From Malaciobacter molluscorum LMG 25693 (GTDB lineage: Bacteria; Campylobacterota; Campylobacteria; Campylobacterales; Arcobacteraceae), in assembly GCF_003544935.1 (NCBI RefSeq), contig NZ_CP032098.1, positions 2,728,001 through 2,792,000 on the forward strand: a stretch of DNA of 64,000 nt, given 5' to 3'. Under the pieces are notes generated by a model. That model saw nothing but the letters and a program-made list of their open reading frames with translations, was not told the origin of the DNA and did no database searches. This document shows positions 17,476 through 29,893 of this stretch, piece by piece. Position 1 is the first letter of the stretch. Each line of letters opens with the position of its first letter. A program made the translations under genes and the position numbers.

Positions 17476-18909
17476 TTATGAATAAAAACTTAATAAAGTT
17501 ATAATAAAGAAAGGTCCTGCAACTCCTGCAATTAGACCTATAAATAAAAAATCTTTTGATTCTAAATGCCCACTTGCATAAGCAATAGCATTTGGTGGTG
17601 TAGAAACAGGTAGTACCATAGCACAAGAAGCACATAAAGCTATACTTATTATCATATAAGATACAATACTATCACCCAGTGTACTTCCAAGAGCAACAAC
17701 AAGTGGTAACATAATATTTGTAGCAGCAGTATTACTCATAAAATTTGATATTACTATTACAATAAATGCAAAAATTGAAACAATAAGAAAAATATTTAAT
17801 CCTTCTAAATCAATATGCGTTCCAAGCCACTGATCAAGTCCTGTTTTCATTACACCTAAGCCAAGAGATAATCCACCAATTATTAATATAATAACATCCC
17901 ATCTTATTTGTCTTATATCATCAGTATCAATTATTCCAAAAATAGTAAAAATCACAATAGGAAGTAAAGAAACAACTGGAGTTGGAATATGATGAAAAGG
18001 ACCTGTTAACCAAAGTAAGATAGTAAAAATAAATACACTAATTACAAGTAATTTTTTCCAACTAGGAATTGTAGGTACCTTTGTAAAGGTAGTAGTAGAA
18101 TCATCATAGTGAGATACTTTTTTTAATTTATCAATATTAATTGTTTCTTCAGTTGAAGGATAACTTTTTAAAAGTACAAATCTTAATATAAAAGCAATCA
18201 AAATACTAGGAGGTAATGCTAACATCATCCAGCCAACAAAAGATGGTGCTTTATCACCTAATATCCCTATTGCTATTGCATTTGGTGGCGTTCCAATAAT
18301 AGTTCCCATTCCTCCAATATTAGCTGCAACTACGATACCTAATAAAATTGCTTTTTGGAAAGGGTTATTCTCTTTCATATTTTTTAAGATAGGAAGTAGC
18401 ATTGTCATCATCATTGCAGTAGTAGCTGTATTTGAGATAAACATTGATAATATAAAAGTGATTAACATTAATCCAGTTAAAATATTATGAGGTTTTGAAC
18501 CAAAATAAAATATTACTTTTTTAGCTAACCATAAATCTAATTTTGTTTTAGATGCCGCAATTGCTAAAATAAAACCTGATAAAAACAAAAATACTAAAGG
18601 TGAAGACCATGGCTTAAGATAATAAACCCACTCTTTTGAATTACTATCAAAATTAAAATCATGATAACCAAGAAAAAATATTTCTAGAACAATAATCAAA
18701 AAGGATACTGCAAAAGTTGGAATTGCTTCAGTCATCCACAATAAAGCTGAAAAACATAAAATAAATAACATTAATGTTGCTTCTTTTGATAGTCCTATAT
18801 AATCTGGAACTATGGCTACAAAAAAAGCTATTAAAAAGGAAAGAATAAACTTTGATACTGCATGTTTTATTGAAAATTTTATCTTTCCACTCCTAAGTCT
18901 GCCTAACAT
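17476..18909 (-). CDS. DASS-family (SLC13) anion:sodium symporter
   Basis: A 477-residue transporter with about eleven to twelve helices. Both SNT substrate-binding motifs are present, MFISNTATTAMMM near residue 155 and ISNFMSNTAATNIML near residue 395, each followed by the matching Pro-rich segment (TIIGTPPNAIA and LPVSTPPNAIA). These are the hallmark of divalent anion:Na+ symporters, which take up C4-dicarboxylates, citrate or sulfate. The exact substrate is not visible. RBS AAGGAAA precedes the ATG. It follows the cop operon on the same strand but has its own upstream region and terminator, so it is probably independent. Confidence 0.9.
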   Translation of the reverse strand: MLGRLRSGKIKFSIKHAVSKFILSFLIAFFVAIVPDYIGLSKEATLMLFILCFSALLWMTEAIPTFAVSFLIIVLEIFFLGYHDFNFDSNSKEWVYYLKPWSSPLVFLFLSGFILAIAASKTKLDLWLAKKVIFYFGSKPHNILTGLMLITFILSMFISNTATTAMMMTMLLPILKNMKENNPFQKAILLGIVVAANIGGMGTIIGTPPNAIAIGILGDKAPSFVGWMMLALPPSILIAFILRFVLLKSYPSTEETINIDKLKKVSHYDDSTTTFTKVPTIPSWKKLLVISVFIFTILLWLTGPFHHIPTPVVSLLPIVIFTIFGIIDTDDIRQIRWDVIILIIGGLSLGLGVMKTGLDQWLGTHIDLEGLNIFLIVSIFAFIVIVISNFMSNTAATNIMLPLVVALGSTLGDSIVSYMIISIALCASCAMVLPVSTPPNAIAYASGHLESKDFLFIGLIAGVAGPFFIITLLSFYS

Positions 18910-19318
18910 ATATAATATTTCCTTTATTATAAAGTTTATGATTATATAATATCAAACTTATAAAAATGTAATAATTTGCCCTATTAAAGCTAAATTATGC
19001 AAAAAAACAATTAATTTTAACTATATTAAATAAAAAGTGTAATTATTGTTAAAAATAATTTAATATTATGTAAAAATAAAGTAATAAAAATAATGTAAAA
19101 AGCCTTAAAATCATTATTTATAAAGAATATAATTTAATATAAAAATATATTAAAGACACATTTTTATAAAAATAAATAATAAATGAGTAAAAAAACAAAA
19201 AAGGAGATAAAAAAAAATAAAAGGGTGAAAGAGGAGGTGAAAGGAGGTAAAAAAAAAGGCTTAGTTAAGAATACTAGAAAAAAGTATAAATAACTAAACC
19301 TAAAAATAAAACTCAAAA
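18910..19318. other. AT-rich intergenic region with a purine-rich tract
   Basis: About 400 bp without a convincing gene lie between the DASS transporter promoter and 5S rRNA. The left part is featureless A/T sequence with several TATAAT-like words. From 19189 to 19260 the plus strand is almost only purines and contains two tandem AGGAGGT words; the rRNA terminator occupies 19249-19300. Confidence 0.7.
19249..19300 (-). terminator. Terminator of the rRNA operon
   Basis: On the minus strand, arms GGTTTAGTTA and TAACTAAGCC, with further pairing inside (TATACTT/AGTATTC region), form a long hairpin at 19258-19300. It is followed by nine T residues (19249-19257). It lies about 19 bp after 5S rRNA. 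Confidence 0.85.
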
Positions 19319-19433
19319 GCTGGCAGAGACCTACGTTTCCACACCTGAAAGGTGCAGTATTATCAGCGCTGAAGTGCTTGACTTCCAGGTTCGGAATGGA
19401 GCTGGGTATTTCCACTTCGCTTTTTCCACCAGC
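19319..19433 (-). rRNA. rrf: 5S ribosomal RNA
   Basis: About 115 bp whose minus strand reads as a 5S rRNA: the ends GCTGGTGG and CTGCCAGC region pair, and the conserved loop words CCGAACCTGGAAGTCAAGC and AGGTCTCTGCCAG are present. It is the last gene of the operon. Ends are approximate by a few bases. Confidence 0.93.
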
Positions 19434-19524
19434 AATATGAGTATACAATGAACTTATCATTCACTCTATACTCACATTCTTATGAGCTCTTTTATATTAA
19501 AGTCTTTTTCTTCTTTCAATAACT

Positions 19525-19565
19525 AACACAACTACTTAGTAAACTTAATAAGATAGTAAACCAAG
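19525..19565 (-). other. 23S processing stem, 3' arm
   Basis: This stretch is largely complementary to 22570-22610 on the other side of the 23S gene, sharing TACTATCTTATTAA and TAGTTGTGTT with small bulges. Such flanking stems are the normal RNase III sites for excising pre-23S rRNA. Confidence 0.75.
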
Positions 19566-19569
19566 TTAA

Positions 19570-22483
<2,914 letters not shown>

Positions 22484-22569
22484 TTAAGTTAGCCTAAAAA
22501 AATCTTACGATTTCTCCAGGGTACCTTTTATAAAACAATATCTCTATTATTTTACCTTGATAATTATTC

Positions 22570-22610
22570 CTTGGCTACTATCTTATTAAATTTAATAAAA
22601 TAGTTGTGTT
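22570..22610 (-). other. 23S processing stem, 5' arm
   Basis: Partner of 19525-19565 (see that entry). The two arms enclose the whole 23S gene and would form a stem of about 40 bp with a few bulges. Confidence 0.75.
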
Positions 22611-22765
22611 CTTTCTTTTTATCTTTGAAATTGTTATTTCTTAGAAAAATTTAGACTTTAACATTATATTTTTAAATAACTTGATTACTCTTGTAATCTT
22701 TTGGTTTTTTTTGAAACCAAATATAAATCTTACTTTTTTTAAGACTTATATTTAGTTTCTTCAAA

Positions 22766-22841
22766 TGGTGGAGATAAGCGGGATCGAACCGCTGACCTCC
22801 TGCGTGCAAGGCAGGCGCTCTCCCAGCTGAGCTATATCCCC
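22766..22841 (-). tRNA. tRNA-Ala (anticodon TGC)
   Basis: A 76-nt tRNA in the 16S-23S spacer. The acceptor arm begins GGGGATATAGC and pairs with the 3' end before an encoded CCA. The anticodon loop reads CTTGCAC (anticodon TGC), and the T arm contains GGTTCGATCC. Ala in second position after Ile is the usual spacer order. Confidence 0.97.
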
Positions 22842-22895
22842 ATTTGTATTTCTTATTTGGTATTCTTCTAATCTTTAAAGATTATTCAATCTTCA

Positions 22896-22972
22896 TGGTG
22901 GGCCTACCAGGACTTGAACCTGGGACCTCACGATTATCAGTCGAGCGCTCTAGCCAGCTGAGCTATAGGCCC
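22896..22972 (-). tRNA. tRNA-Ile (anticodon GAT)
   Basis: A 77-nt tRNA with acceptor GGGCCTATAGCT, D arm CAGCTGGCTAGAGCG, anticodon loop CTGATAA (GAT) and T arm GGTTCAAGTCC, ending with encoded CCA. It is the first spacer tRNA after 16S rRNA. Confidence 0.97.
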
Positions 22973-22992
22973 ATTCACCTATTGTTATCAAA

Positions 22993-23019
22993 TAATCTTT
23001 ATAAACTGAATATCCTAGA
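22993..23019 (-). other. 16S processing stem, 3' arm
   Basis: Complementary at 26 of 27 positions to 24671-24697 upstream of the 16S gene (shared word ATATTCAGTTTATAAAGATTA in one orientation, split by one mismatch near its end). It should form the RNase III stem that frees pre-16S rRNA. Confidence 0.82.
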
Positions 23020-23027
23020 TCTTTTTG

Positions 23028-23053
23028 CTAGATAAGAATCGAATCTTATCTAG
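23028..23053 (-). other. Perfect 10-bp hairpin just after 16S rRNA
   Basis: Arms CTAGATAAGA and TCTTATCTAG surround a six-base loop, nine bases after the mature 16S 3' end. It has no T-run. It probably helps 3'-end folding or processing rather than termination, because tRNA and 23S genes follow. Confidence 0.6.
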
Positions 23054-23061
23054 TCTTCTCT

Positions 23062-24579
<1,518 letters not shown>

Positions 24580-24670
24580 ATTTTTTGAATGTTTAATTCT
24601 CTGACTAATTAATCTCTTAATTACTCGTGTTATAGACGAAGAATTTTTATTTCTTCTTGTTTTTTATATA

Positions 24671-24697
24671 TCTAGTATATTCAGTTTATAAAGATTA
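24671..24697 (-). other. 16S processing stem, 5' arm
   Basis: Partner of 22993-23019 (see that entry), located in the rRNA leader between boxA and the 16S gene. Confidence 0.82.
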
Positions 24698-24718
24698 CTT
24701 ATCTTTACCAAACTTCTC

Positions 24719-24729
24719 TGTTAAAGAAC
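24719..24729 (-). promoter_or_regulatory. boxA antitermination element of the rRNA leader
   Basis: The minus strand reads GTTCTTTAACA, very close to the E. coli boxA (TGCTCTTTAACA), about 40 bp after the predicted transcription start. It would recruit NusB-S10 for antitermination. Confidence 0.75.
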
Positions 24730-24763
24730 TCTTCACTTTCTTCCTTCCGGCCTCAGCGAATTT

Positions 24764-24800
24764 GGACGGGAATTATAGTCTCTTTTCCCCTCTTTGTCAA
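24764..24800 (-). promoter_or_regulatory. rRNA operon promoter
   Basis: On the minus strand TTGACA (24795-24800) and TATAAT (24772-24777) are separated by exactly 17 bp, a perfect sigma-70 consensus. The sequence after the -10 box, TCCCGTCC, is a GC-rich discriminator in an otherwise AT-rich region, as expected for a promoter under stringent control; dksA is encoded at 39186-39560. Confidence 0.92.
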
Positions 24801-25022
24801 GAGCTACAACTTAATAAAAGCTTAAATTTTGAAAATCGCACTGTTCCACCCTCTTTTTCCTATTATGATTACTTTATATACTGCTTGTTAATAATTCATT
24901 TATATTAATTAAGTATTATTCTAATAGTGTGATAGTAAATATATGTTTAATAAACTAATTAATAAAAACATATTAAAATTACATCACTAAATAATTAAGA
25001 ATAAAAATAAAAAGGATTTAAA

Positions 25023-25718
25023 ATGTATAATAGAGATTATTTAGAACAATCTCAAAATCATACAGCACAAGACTCATCAAGAGTTGAACTTATGAGCTTT
25101 TTAAAAGCTACATATCAATTATTTGCGGGATCACTTTTAGCAGCTACTGCAGGTGCATATATCGGATTAGATATTGTTTCATATCTTGCAGGTCCACTTA
25201 TGTGGGTATTATTTGCTGTTGAATTAGGGTTAATTTTCTTTGTAATCCCAAGAGTAAAACATACTCCAGGTGTAAACCTTGCAGTATTGTTTGCTTTTAC
25301 ATTTATTACAGGTCTTACAATTGCTCCTTTATTAACAGCAATATTTGCTATGCCTAGTGGTGCAGCTATTGTTGGTCAAGCATTTTTAATGACATCTGTA
25401 GCATTTGGTGGGATTTCAATGTTCGCAATGACAACAAAAAGAGATTTTTCATCACTTGGTAAGTTTTTATTTATTGCATTAATTATCATGATTGTTGCAG
25501 GTATTTCTAATATCTTTATTCAATCATCAATGTTTCAATTAGTTATTGCAAGTGCAGGTGCTTTACTATTTTCAGTATTTATCCTTTTTGATACACAACA
25601 AATCATAAGAGGTGGATACGATTCACCAGTTGAAGCAGCTTTATCACTATATTTAGACTTCTTTAATTTATTTGTATCTTTATTACAAATTTTAGGAATT
25701 ATGAATAGTGATGATTAA
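25023..25718 (+). CDS. Bax inhibitor-1/YccA family membrane protein
   Basis: A 231-residue protein with seven membrane helices in the Bax inhibitor-1 (BI-1/YccA) family. Markers are the helix TYQLFAGSLLAATAGAYIG near residue 30, the FAFTFITGLTIAPLL segment near residue 95, and the C-terminal FDTQQIIRGG followed by SLYLDFFNLFVSLLQILG. Bacterial members are proton-sensitive calcium leak channels or modulators of FtsH; the exact role here is unknown. An RBS (AAAAGGA) precedes the ATG. It is divergent from the rRNA operon. Confidence 0.88.
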   Translation: MYNRDYLEQSQNHTAQDSSRVELMSFLKATYQLFAGSLLAATAGAYIGLDIVSYLAGPLMWVLFAVELGLIFFVIPRVKHTPGVNLAVLFAFTFITGLTIAPLLTAIFAMPSGAAIVGQAFLMTSVAFGGISMFAMTTKRDFSSLGKFLFIALIIMIVAGISNIFIQSSMFQLVIASAGALLFSVFILFDTQQIIRGGYDSPVEAALSLYLDFFNLFVSLLQILGIMNSDD

Positions 25719-25721
25719 TTT

Positions 25722-25747
25722 ATAACTCCTCCTAAAAGAGGAGTTAT
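25722..25747 (+). terminator. Stem-loop after the BI-1 gene
   Basis: Perfect 10-bp arms ATAACTCCTC and GAGGAGTTAT with a six-base loop lie 4 bp after the stop. No T-run follows, and the next gene starts 16 bp later, so it may be a weak terminator, or it may hide the GAGG-like RBS of thiD2. Confidence 0.5.
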
Positions 25748-25762
25748 TACACTAAAATATTT

Positions 25763-26167
25763 ATGAATAGAAATAACTTACGATTAATTGATGCTAATTT
25801 GAATAGATTACGAGAAGGTATTAGAGTAGTAGAAGATATCTTTAGATACATCTATGATGATAAACAGAATGCATCAAGACTTAAACAATTAAGACATAAA
25901 TCACGAATTAACTTATATAATGAATTATTATCTTCAAGAGATATAAAAAATGACGTATTAAAAGAATCTATAAAAAGTGAGCAAGGAAGAGATGATCTTT
26001 ATGCTATCTTAATTGCAAATTTTAAAAGAGCACAAGAAAGTGCAAGAGTATTAGAAGAGTTTACAAAATTAATCTCAACTAATGATAGTGAAATTTTTAA
26101 ACATATAAGATATGAACTTTATGACTTAGAAATAGTTTTAACAAAAATAACTTCAAACTCTAAATAA
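25763..26167 (+). CDS. thiD2: Stand-alone ThiD2-type HMP-phosphate kinase
   Basis: A 134-residue all-helical protein whose opening, LRLIDANLNRLREGIRVVED, matches the domain usually found fused in front of thiamine phosphate synthase (ThiE) and named ThiD2. The later motifs QLRHKSRI and NFKRAQESARVLEEF also fit. Published work on ThiD2 assigns hydroxymethylpyrimidine phosphate kinase activity, unrelated in fold to ThiD. Here no ThiE domain follows: the gene ends at 26167 and runs into a convergent methyltransferase gene with a 49-bp overlap. Substrate assignment rests on family recognition by eye. Confidence 0.75.
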   Translation: MNRNNLRLIDANLNRLREGIRVVEDIFRYIYDDKQNASRLKQLRHKSRINLYNELLSSRDIKNDVLKESIKSEQGRDDLYAILIANFKRAQESARVLEEFTKLISTNDSEIFKHIRYELYDLEIVLTKITSNSK

Positions 26168-26811
26168 TTTAATTTATATTCTTTATATAACTTCTTTGCA
26201 TCTTTAAAAGATAATGAATTACCACCACTTACCCCAGAATTTTTAATATAATCAAACATAATTTTTTTATCATCAAATTCTAAATTATAATTATAAATTT
26301 CAAACTCACAATTAAAACTATATTCAAACGCTTTTTTTATCTCTATTGATGAAAGAATAGGTGATTTTGTATTTGTAATTTCTTGAATAGTTTTAAATGT
26401 ATTAGAAGTAAATAAAACAGCATCTATTTTATTTGTACAATCTTTTAGTTTTGAAACTAATTTTTTTAAATCTTTTGACCATTGCATTGCAGATGAAGAT
26501 AAAACTATATCAAAATGTTTATCTTTTAAAAAATCAAAAAAATCTTGTGAATCAAAGTCAAAACAATCAATTTGAATATTTTTTCCTCTTGGATGTAATT
26601 TGCACATTGAACTAGAGAAGTCAATTGCATTATATTTTTTAATATTCCAATTTATATTTTTAAAAACTTGTCCTGAACCACAACCTAACTCTAAAATATA
26701 TTCAGGATTGTTATTTATCTCTCGAACTAATGCTTTTGCAATGATTTGTTGTATTATATTATTGTTATTATAATCTTTAGCGTGTTTTGTAAATTCATTT
26801 TTTACAGACAT
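26119..26811 (-). CDS. BioC-like SAM-dependent methyltransferase
   Basis: A 230-residue class I methyltransferase. The SAM-binding motif ILELGCGSGQVFKNI is near residue 40, the acidic strand end is NAIDFSSSMC, and SSSAMQWSKDLKK near residue 105 resembles the BioC signature (S-x-A-x-Q-W-x-D-L). BioC methylates malonyl-ACP to begin pimelate synthesis for biotin. The length fits. No other bio gene is adjacent, so the biotin role is inferred from the motif. The 3' end overlaps thiD2 on the opposite strand. Confidence 0.72.
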   Translation of the reverse strand: MSVKNEFTKHAKDYNNNNIIQQIIAKALVREINNNPEYILELGCGSGQVFKNINWNIKKYNAIDFSSSMCKLHPRGKNIQIDCFDFDSQDFFDFLKDKHFDIVLSSSAMQWSKDLKKLVSKLKDCTNKIDAVLFTSNTFKTIQEITNTKSPILSSIEIKKAFEYSFNCEFEIYNYNLEFDDKKIMFDYIKNSGVSGGNSLSFKDAKKLYKEYKLNYLEFEVIFVKTISKS

Positions 26812-26920
26812 TTGTTAGAATTATCTCTTTTTAAATAATTTGTTAAATATACTTAAGATTTATTTTAGCTTTTTCTTAATAAGTTTTAGATAAAATATAC
26901 AGCATTTTTAAAAAAGGACA

Positions 26921-27274
26921 ATGAATATGACCTCTACACTTTTAATAGTTCAATTTGTATTAGCTATTATATTAACTATAACAATCTTACTTCAAAAAAG
27001 CTCAAGTATTGGACTTGGTGCATACAGCGGAAGTAATGATTCTTTATTTGGGGCTAAAGGACCAGGTAACTTTTTATCTAAAGCTACAATGGCACTTGGA
27101 CTAATTTTTGTTATAAATACATTAGTTCTTGGGTATATGTACAATCAAGATAAAACAAAAAGTGCTGTAGATACAGTAAAAATTGATACATTAATTCCAA
27201 ATAAACCAGAACAAGATAAACAAAAAACTGCACCTGCAGCACCAACTGCACCTAGTGTGCCACAAACAAAATAA
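26921..27274 (+). CDS. secG: Protein translocase subunit SecG
   Basis: A 117-residue SecG: two membrane helices (residues 4-22 and 55-74) flank the conserved cytoplasmic loop ILLQKSSSIGLGAYSGS and LFGAKGPGNFLSKAT. SecG joins SecYE and supports SecA-driven export. After the second helix there is a Pro/Ala/Lys-rich tail (APAAPTAPSVPQ) typical of this phylum. RBS AAAGGA lies before the ATG. The following genes (deacetylase, frr, pyrE and on) are close and co-oriented. Confidence 0.93.
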   Translation: MNMTSTLLIVQFVLAIILTITILLQKSSSIGLGAYSGSNDSLFGAKGPGNFLSKATMALGLIFVINTLVLGYMYNQDKTKSAVDTVKIDTLIPNKPEQDKQKTAPAAPTAPSVPQTK

Positions 27275-27292
27275 TAAAAAGAAGTAGGAAGT

Positions 27293-28243
27293 ATGAGATT
27301 TTTACTACTTCTTTTTATCTCTTATTATTATTTAAATGCAAATGCTCACATATTTGTATATCATAGATTTGGAGATGATAAACATTCAAGCACAAACACT
27401 ACTTTAAAAGAGCTTGACAAAGAGTTTAAATACTTTAAAGATAATGGTTACAAAGTAGTAAAGCTATCACAAATAGTAGAAAGAATAAAAAGCAAAAAAG
27501 AAGTACCTGATAACTGGGTTGCATTAACTATTGATGATTCATATAAAAGCTTTTATAAAAATGGATTACCTATTTTTATAAAATATAATTATCCATTTTC
27601 TTTATATGTTTATGTAAAAGCAACTCAAAAAAAATATGGTGATTTTATGTCTTGGGAAGAAATTAAAGAAGCATCAAAATATGGTGAAATTGGCTTACAT
27701 TCATATTCTCACCCTCACCTTACAAATATCTCTTTAGAAAAAGTGAAAATTGATACAAAAAAATCTTTTGAGATTTTTGAAAAAGAGCTTGGATTCAAAC
27801 CAAAATCATATGCATATCCATACGGTGAATATAATCAAAAAGTTCAAAAGATTATAAAATCTTTTAATTTTGATTATATATTAAACCAAAATACAGGAAC
27901 AGTAACAAAATCATCGGATATATATGATATAAATAGAATCGCACTTGTTGGAAAAGTAAATTTACAAGAGAAATTAAAATATAAAACGCTAGATGTACAA
28001 TGGATAGAACCAAAAACTTATCCAAAAGATAATATTTTAAAAAAAGTAAAAGCAAAAATAGATCCAAATATAAAAGAATTAAAACTTTATATTACAGGAT
28101 ATGGATGGCAAAATATAAAAGTTAAAAATGGTATAATAGACAAAAAATTAGACCTTCAACTAAAAAAATCAAGAACTAGAGTAATATTAAGTACAGATTA
28201 CTTTACTATTGCAAATAAAATAATAATTCAAGATAAAAAATAA
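27293..28243 (+). CDS. Exported polysaccharide deacetylase family protein
   Basis: A 316-residue protein with a signal peptide (residues 1-19, ANAHIF junction) and a NodB-type deacetylase domain. The catalytic Asp pair is in VALTIDDSYKSF near residue 82 and the metal His pair in GLHSYSHPHLT near residue 135; SYAYPYGEYN provides the later conserved Pro-Tyr-Gly. About 90 residues follow the domain and form a beta-rich tail (KLYITGYGWQNIKVKNG). The family removes N- or O-acetyl groups from cell-surface polysaccharides; the substrate is not known. It sits 9 bp before frr. Confidence 0.85.
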   Translation: MRFLLLLFISYYYLNANAHIFVYHRFGDDKHSSTNTTLKELDKEFKYFKDNGYKVVKLSQIVERIKSKKEVPDNWVALTIDDSYKSFYKNGLPIFIKYNYPFSLYVYVKATQKKYGDFMSWEEIKEASKYGEIGLHSYSHPHLTNISLEKVKIDTKKSFEIFEKELGFKPKSYAYPYGEYNQKVQKIIKSFNFDYILNQNTGTVTKSSDIYDINRIALVGKVNLQEKLKYKTLDVQWIEPKTYPKDNILKKVKAKIDPNIKELKLYITGYGWQNIKVKNGIIDKKLDLQLKKSRTRVILSTDYFTIANKIIIQDKK

Positions 28244-28252
28244 GGAGAAAAT

Positions 28253-28810
28253 ATGTTAGAAGATATCTACGCTGAAACAAAAGAAAATATGGATAAATCT
28301 ATTGATTCTTTAAAAAGAGATTATAAGACATTAAGAACAGGAAAAGTTTCTACATCAATTTTAGATGGAATAAAAATAGATTATTATGGAACACCTACAG
28401 AATTAAACCAAGTAGCATCAGTTCTTGCTCCAGATGCAACTACAATCGTAATTTCACCATGGGAAAAACAACTTGTAAGTGACATTGAAAAAGCAATAAA
28501 TGAAGCAAATATTGGTGTAAATCCAAACAACGATGGTGAAGCAGTTAAACTTTTCTTTCCTCCAATGACTGTTGAACAAAGAAAAGAGACAGCAAAACAT
28601 GCAAAAACTATGACAGATAATGCAAAAGTTGCTATTAGAAATGTAAGAAAACACTCTAATGATAGAGTAAAAGCTTTACATAAAGATAAAGAGATAACTG
28701 ATGATGAAAATAAAAAAGCATTAGATGAAATTCAAAAAATAACTGATGGATATGTAGCTAAAGCTGATGAGACTTTAAAAGTAAAAGAACAAGAAATCTT
28801 AACGGTATAA
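28253..28810 (+). CDS. frr: Ribosome recycling factor
   Basis: A 185-residue RRF of standard length. Conserved segments are [52 protein letters not shown] and [18 protein letters not shown]. Together with EF-G it splits post-termination ribosomes. The RBS AAGGAG stands 7 bp before the ATG, and pyrE begins 4 bp after the stop. Confidence 0.97.
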   Translation: MLEDIYAETKENMDKSIDSLKRDYKTLRTGKVSTSILDGIKIDYYGTPTELNQVASVLAPDATTIVISPWEKQLVSDIEKAINEANIGVNPNNDGEAVKLFFPPMTVEQRKETAKHAKTMTDNAKVAIRNVRKHSNDRVKALHKDKEITDDENKKALDEIQKITDGYVAKADETLKVKEQEILTV

Positions 28811-28814
28811 TCTG

Positions 28815-29423
28815 ATGAGAATAGAACAAATATATAAAGATGCTAGTGCTTTACTAGAAGGTCATTTTAAATTAAGTAGTGGTAACCATTCAAAATTTTA
28901 TCTTCAATCAGCAAAAGTTCTAGAAGACCCAAAAACTGCAAAACTTTTAGCAGAAGAGTTAGCTAAACAAATTAAAGATAGTGGTCTTAAAGTTGATGCT
29001 GTTTGTTCTCCTGCACTTGGTGGACTAATTGCAGGTTTTGCTTTAGCAACTGCTCTTGATGTAAGATTTATTTTTGCAGAAAGAGTTGATGGAGAGATGA
29101 CTATTAGAAGAGGTTTTGAAGTAAAAGAAGGTGAAAATTACATTATATGTGAAGATATTATTACTACTGGTGGAAGTGCACTTGAAGCTGCAAAACAAAT
29201 AGAAAATGCAGGTGGGAATATTCTTGCTTATGCAGCACTTGCAAATAGAGGTTTTTGTTCAAGAGTTGGAAGTGACTTAGAACCAAAAAATAATTGTAAA
29301 TTACCTTTAGATAAACCACTTTTTGCATTAGATGATTTTACATTTGAAATGTATTCTCCTGAAGATTGTCCAATGTGCAAAGAAGGAAGTATTGCATATA
29401 AGCCAGGAAGCAGAGGGAACTAA
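28815..29423 (+). CDS. pyrE: Orotate phosphoribosyltransferase
   Basis: A 202-residue PyrE that joins orotate to PRPP in UMP synthesis. The PRPP-binding loop [17 protein letters not shown] is near residues 110-126, and the N-terminal [18 protein letters not shown] is typical of the family. The last 20 residues hold [17 protein letters not shown], a short Cys pair seen in the long PyrE form. The stop overlaps the start of the next gene (TAATG). Confidence 0.95.
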   Translation: MRIEQIYKDASALLEGHFKLSSGNHSKFYLQSAKVLEDPKTAKLLAEELAKQIKDSGLKVDAVCSPALGGLIAGFALATALDVRFIFAERVDGEMTIRRGFEVKEGENYIICEDIITTGGSALEAAKQIENAGGNILAYAALANRGFCSRVGSDLEPKNNCKLPLDKPLFALDDFTFEMYSPEDCPMCKEGSIAYKPGSRGN

Positions 29424-29893
29424 TGGCAAAATGGAGAGATGTGAAACAAAATAGAATCAAAAATAGTTCTAATAAAATTCAAGAAGAATATAAATCTTCT
29501 TGTGCATCTCTTTTCTCTCGATTTAAAGCATTTATAACAGATTCATTTTTAATTACAACTCCAATTGTTTATATTGTTATTTATTTAGTATTTGGAAGTG
29601 GTGATGCATTTTCTCAAAATAGACTTTTAGGTTGGAGTTATATTCTTAGTACGGTTTTTCTTATTATTTGCTTTTTTTGGTATGTGAAAACACAAACTCC
29701 AGGAATGAAAGCATATAGCCTTAAAATTGTCAGTTCAAAGAAACAAAGAATTAATATCTTTCAAGCAATGATAAGATATATTGCTACACTTATATCAATA
29801 GTAACCCTATTTTTACTATTACTACCATTTTTTAATAAAGATAAAAAAACTTTTCAAGATTATATTTCTAAAACAATAATAATTGATGAATAA
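29423..29893 (+). CDS. RDD family membrane protein
   Basis: A 156-residue protein with a basic N-terminus and three membrane helices (about 43-60, 73-95 and 118-138). The RDD motif is degenerate but recognisable: SRFKAFITDSFLITTPI in the first helix, then TPGMKAYSLKIVSS and ARMIRYIATLIS-like sequence before the last helix. Function is unknown; the family may take part in transport or membrane adaptation. It overlaps pyrE and the next MFS gene by one base at each end. Confidence 0.8.
   Translation: MAKWRDVKQNRIKNSSNKIQEEYKSSCASLFSRFKAFITDSFLITTPIVYIVIYLVFGSGDAFSQNRLLGWSYILSTVFLIICFFWYVKTQTPGMKAYSLKIVSSKKQRINIFQAMIRYIATLISIVTLFLLLLPFFNKDKKTFQDYISKTIIIDE

Noticed and set aside
19183-19293. A 36-codon plus-strand frame, very Lys-rich (starts MSKKTKKEIKK)
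   Set aside because: It has no RBS before the ATG, comes from a purine-rich tract, and runs through the terminator of the rRNA operon on the other strand. Composition alone explains the basic peptide.
19164-19460. A 98-codon minus-strand frame covering 5S rRNA
   Set aside because: It spans the terminator and the 5S gene and has only hydrophobic low-complexity sequence from the A/T tract.
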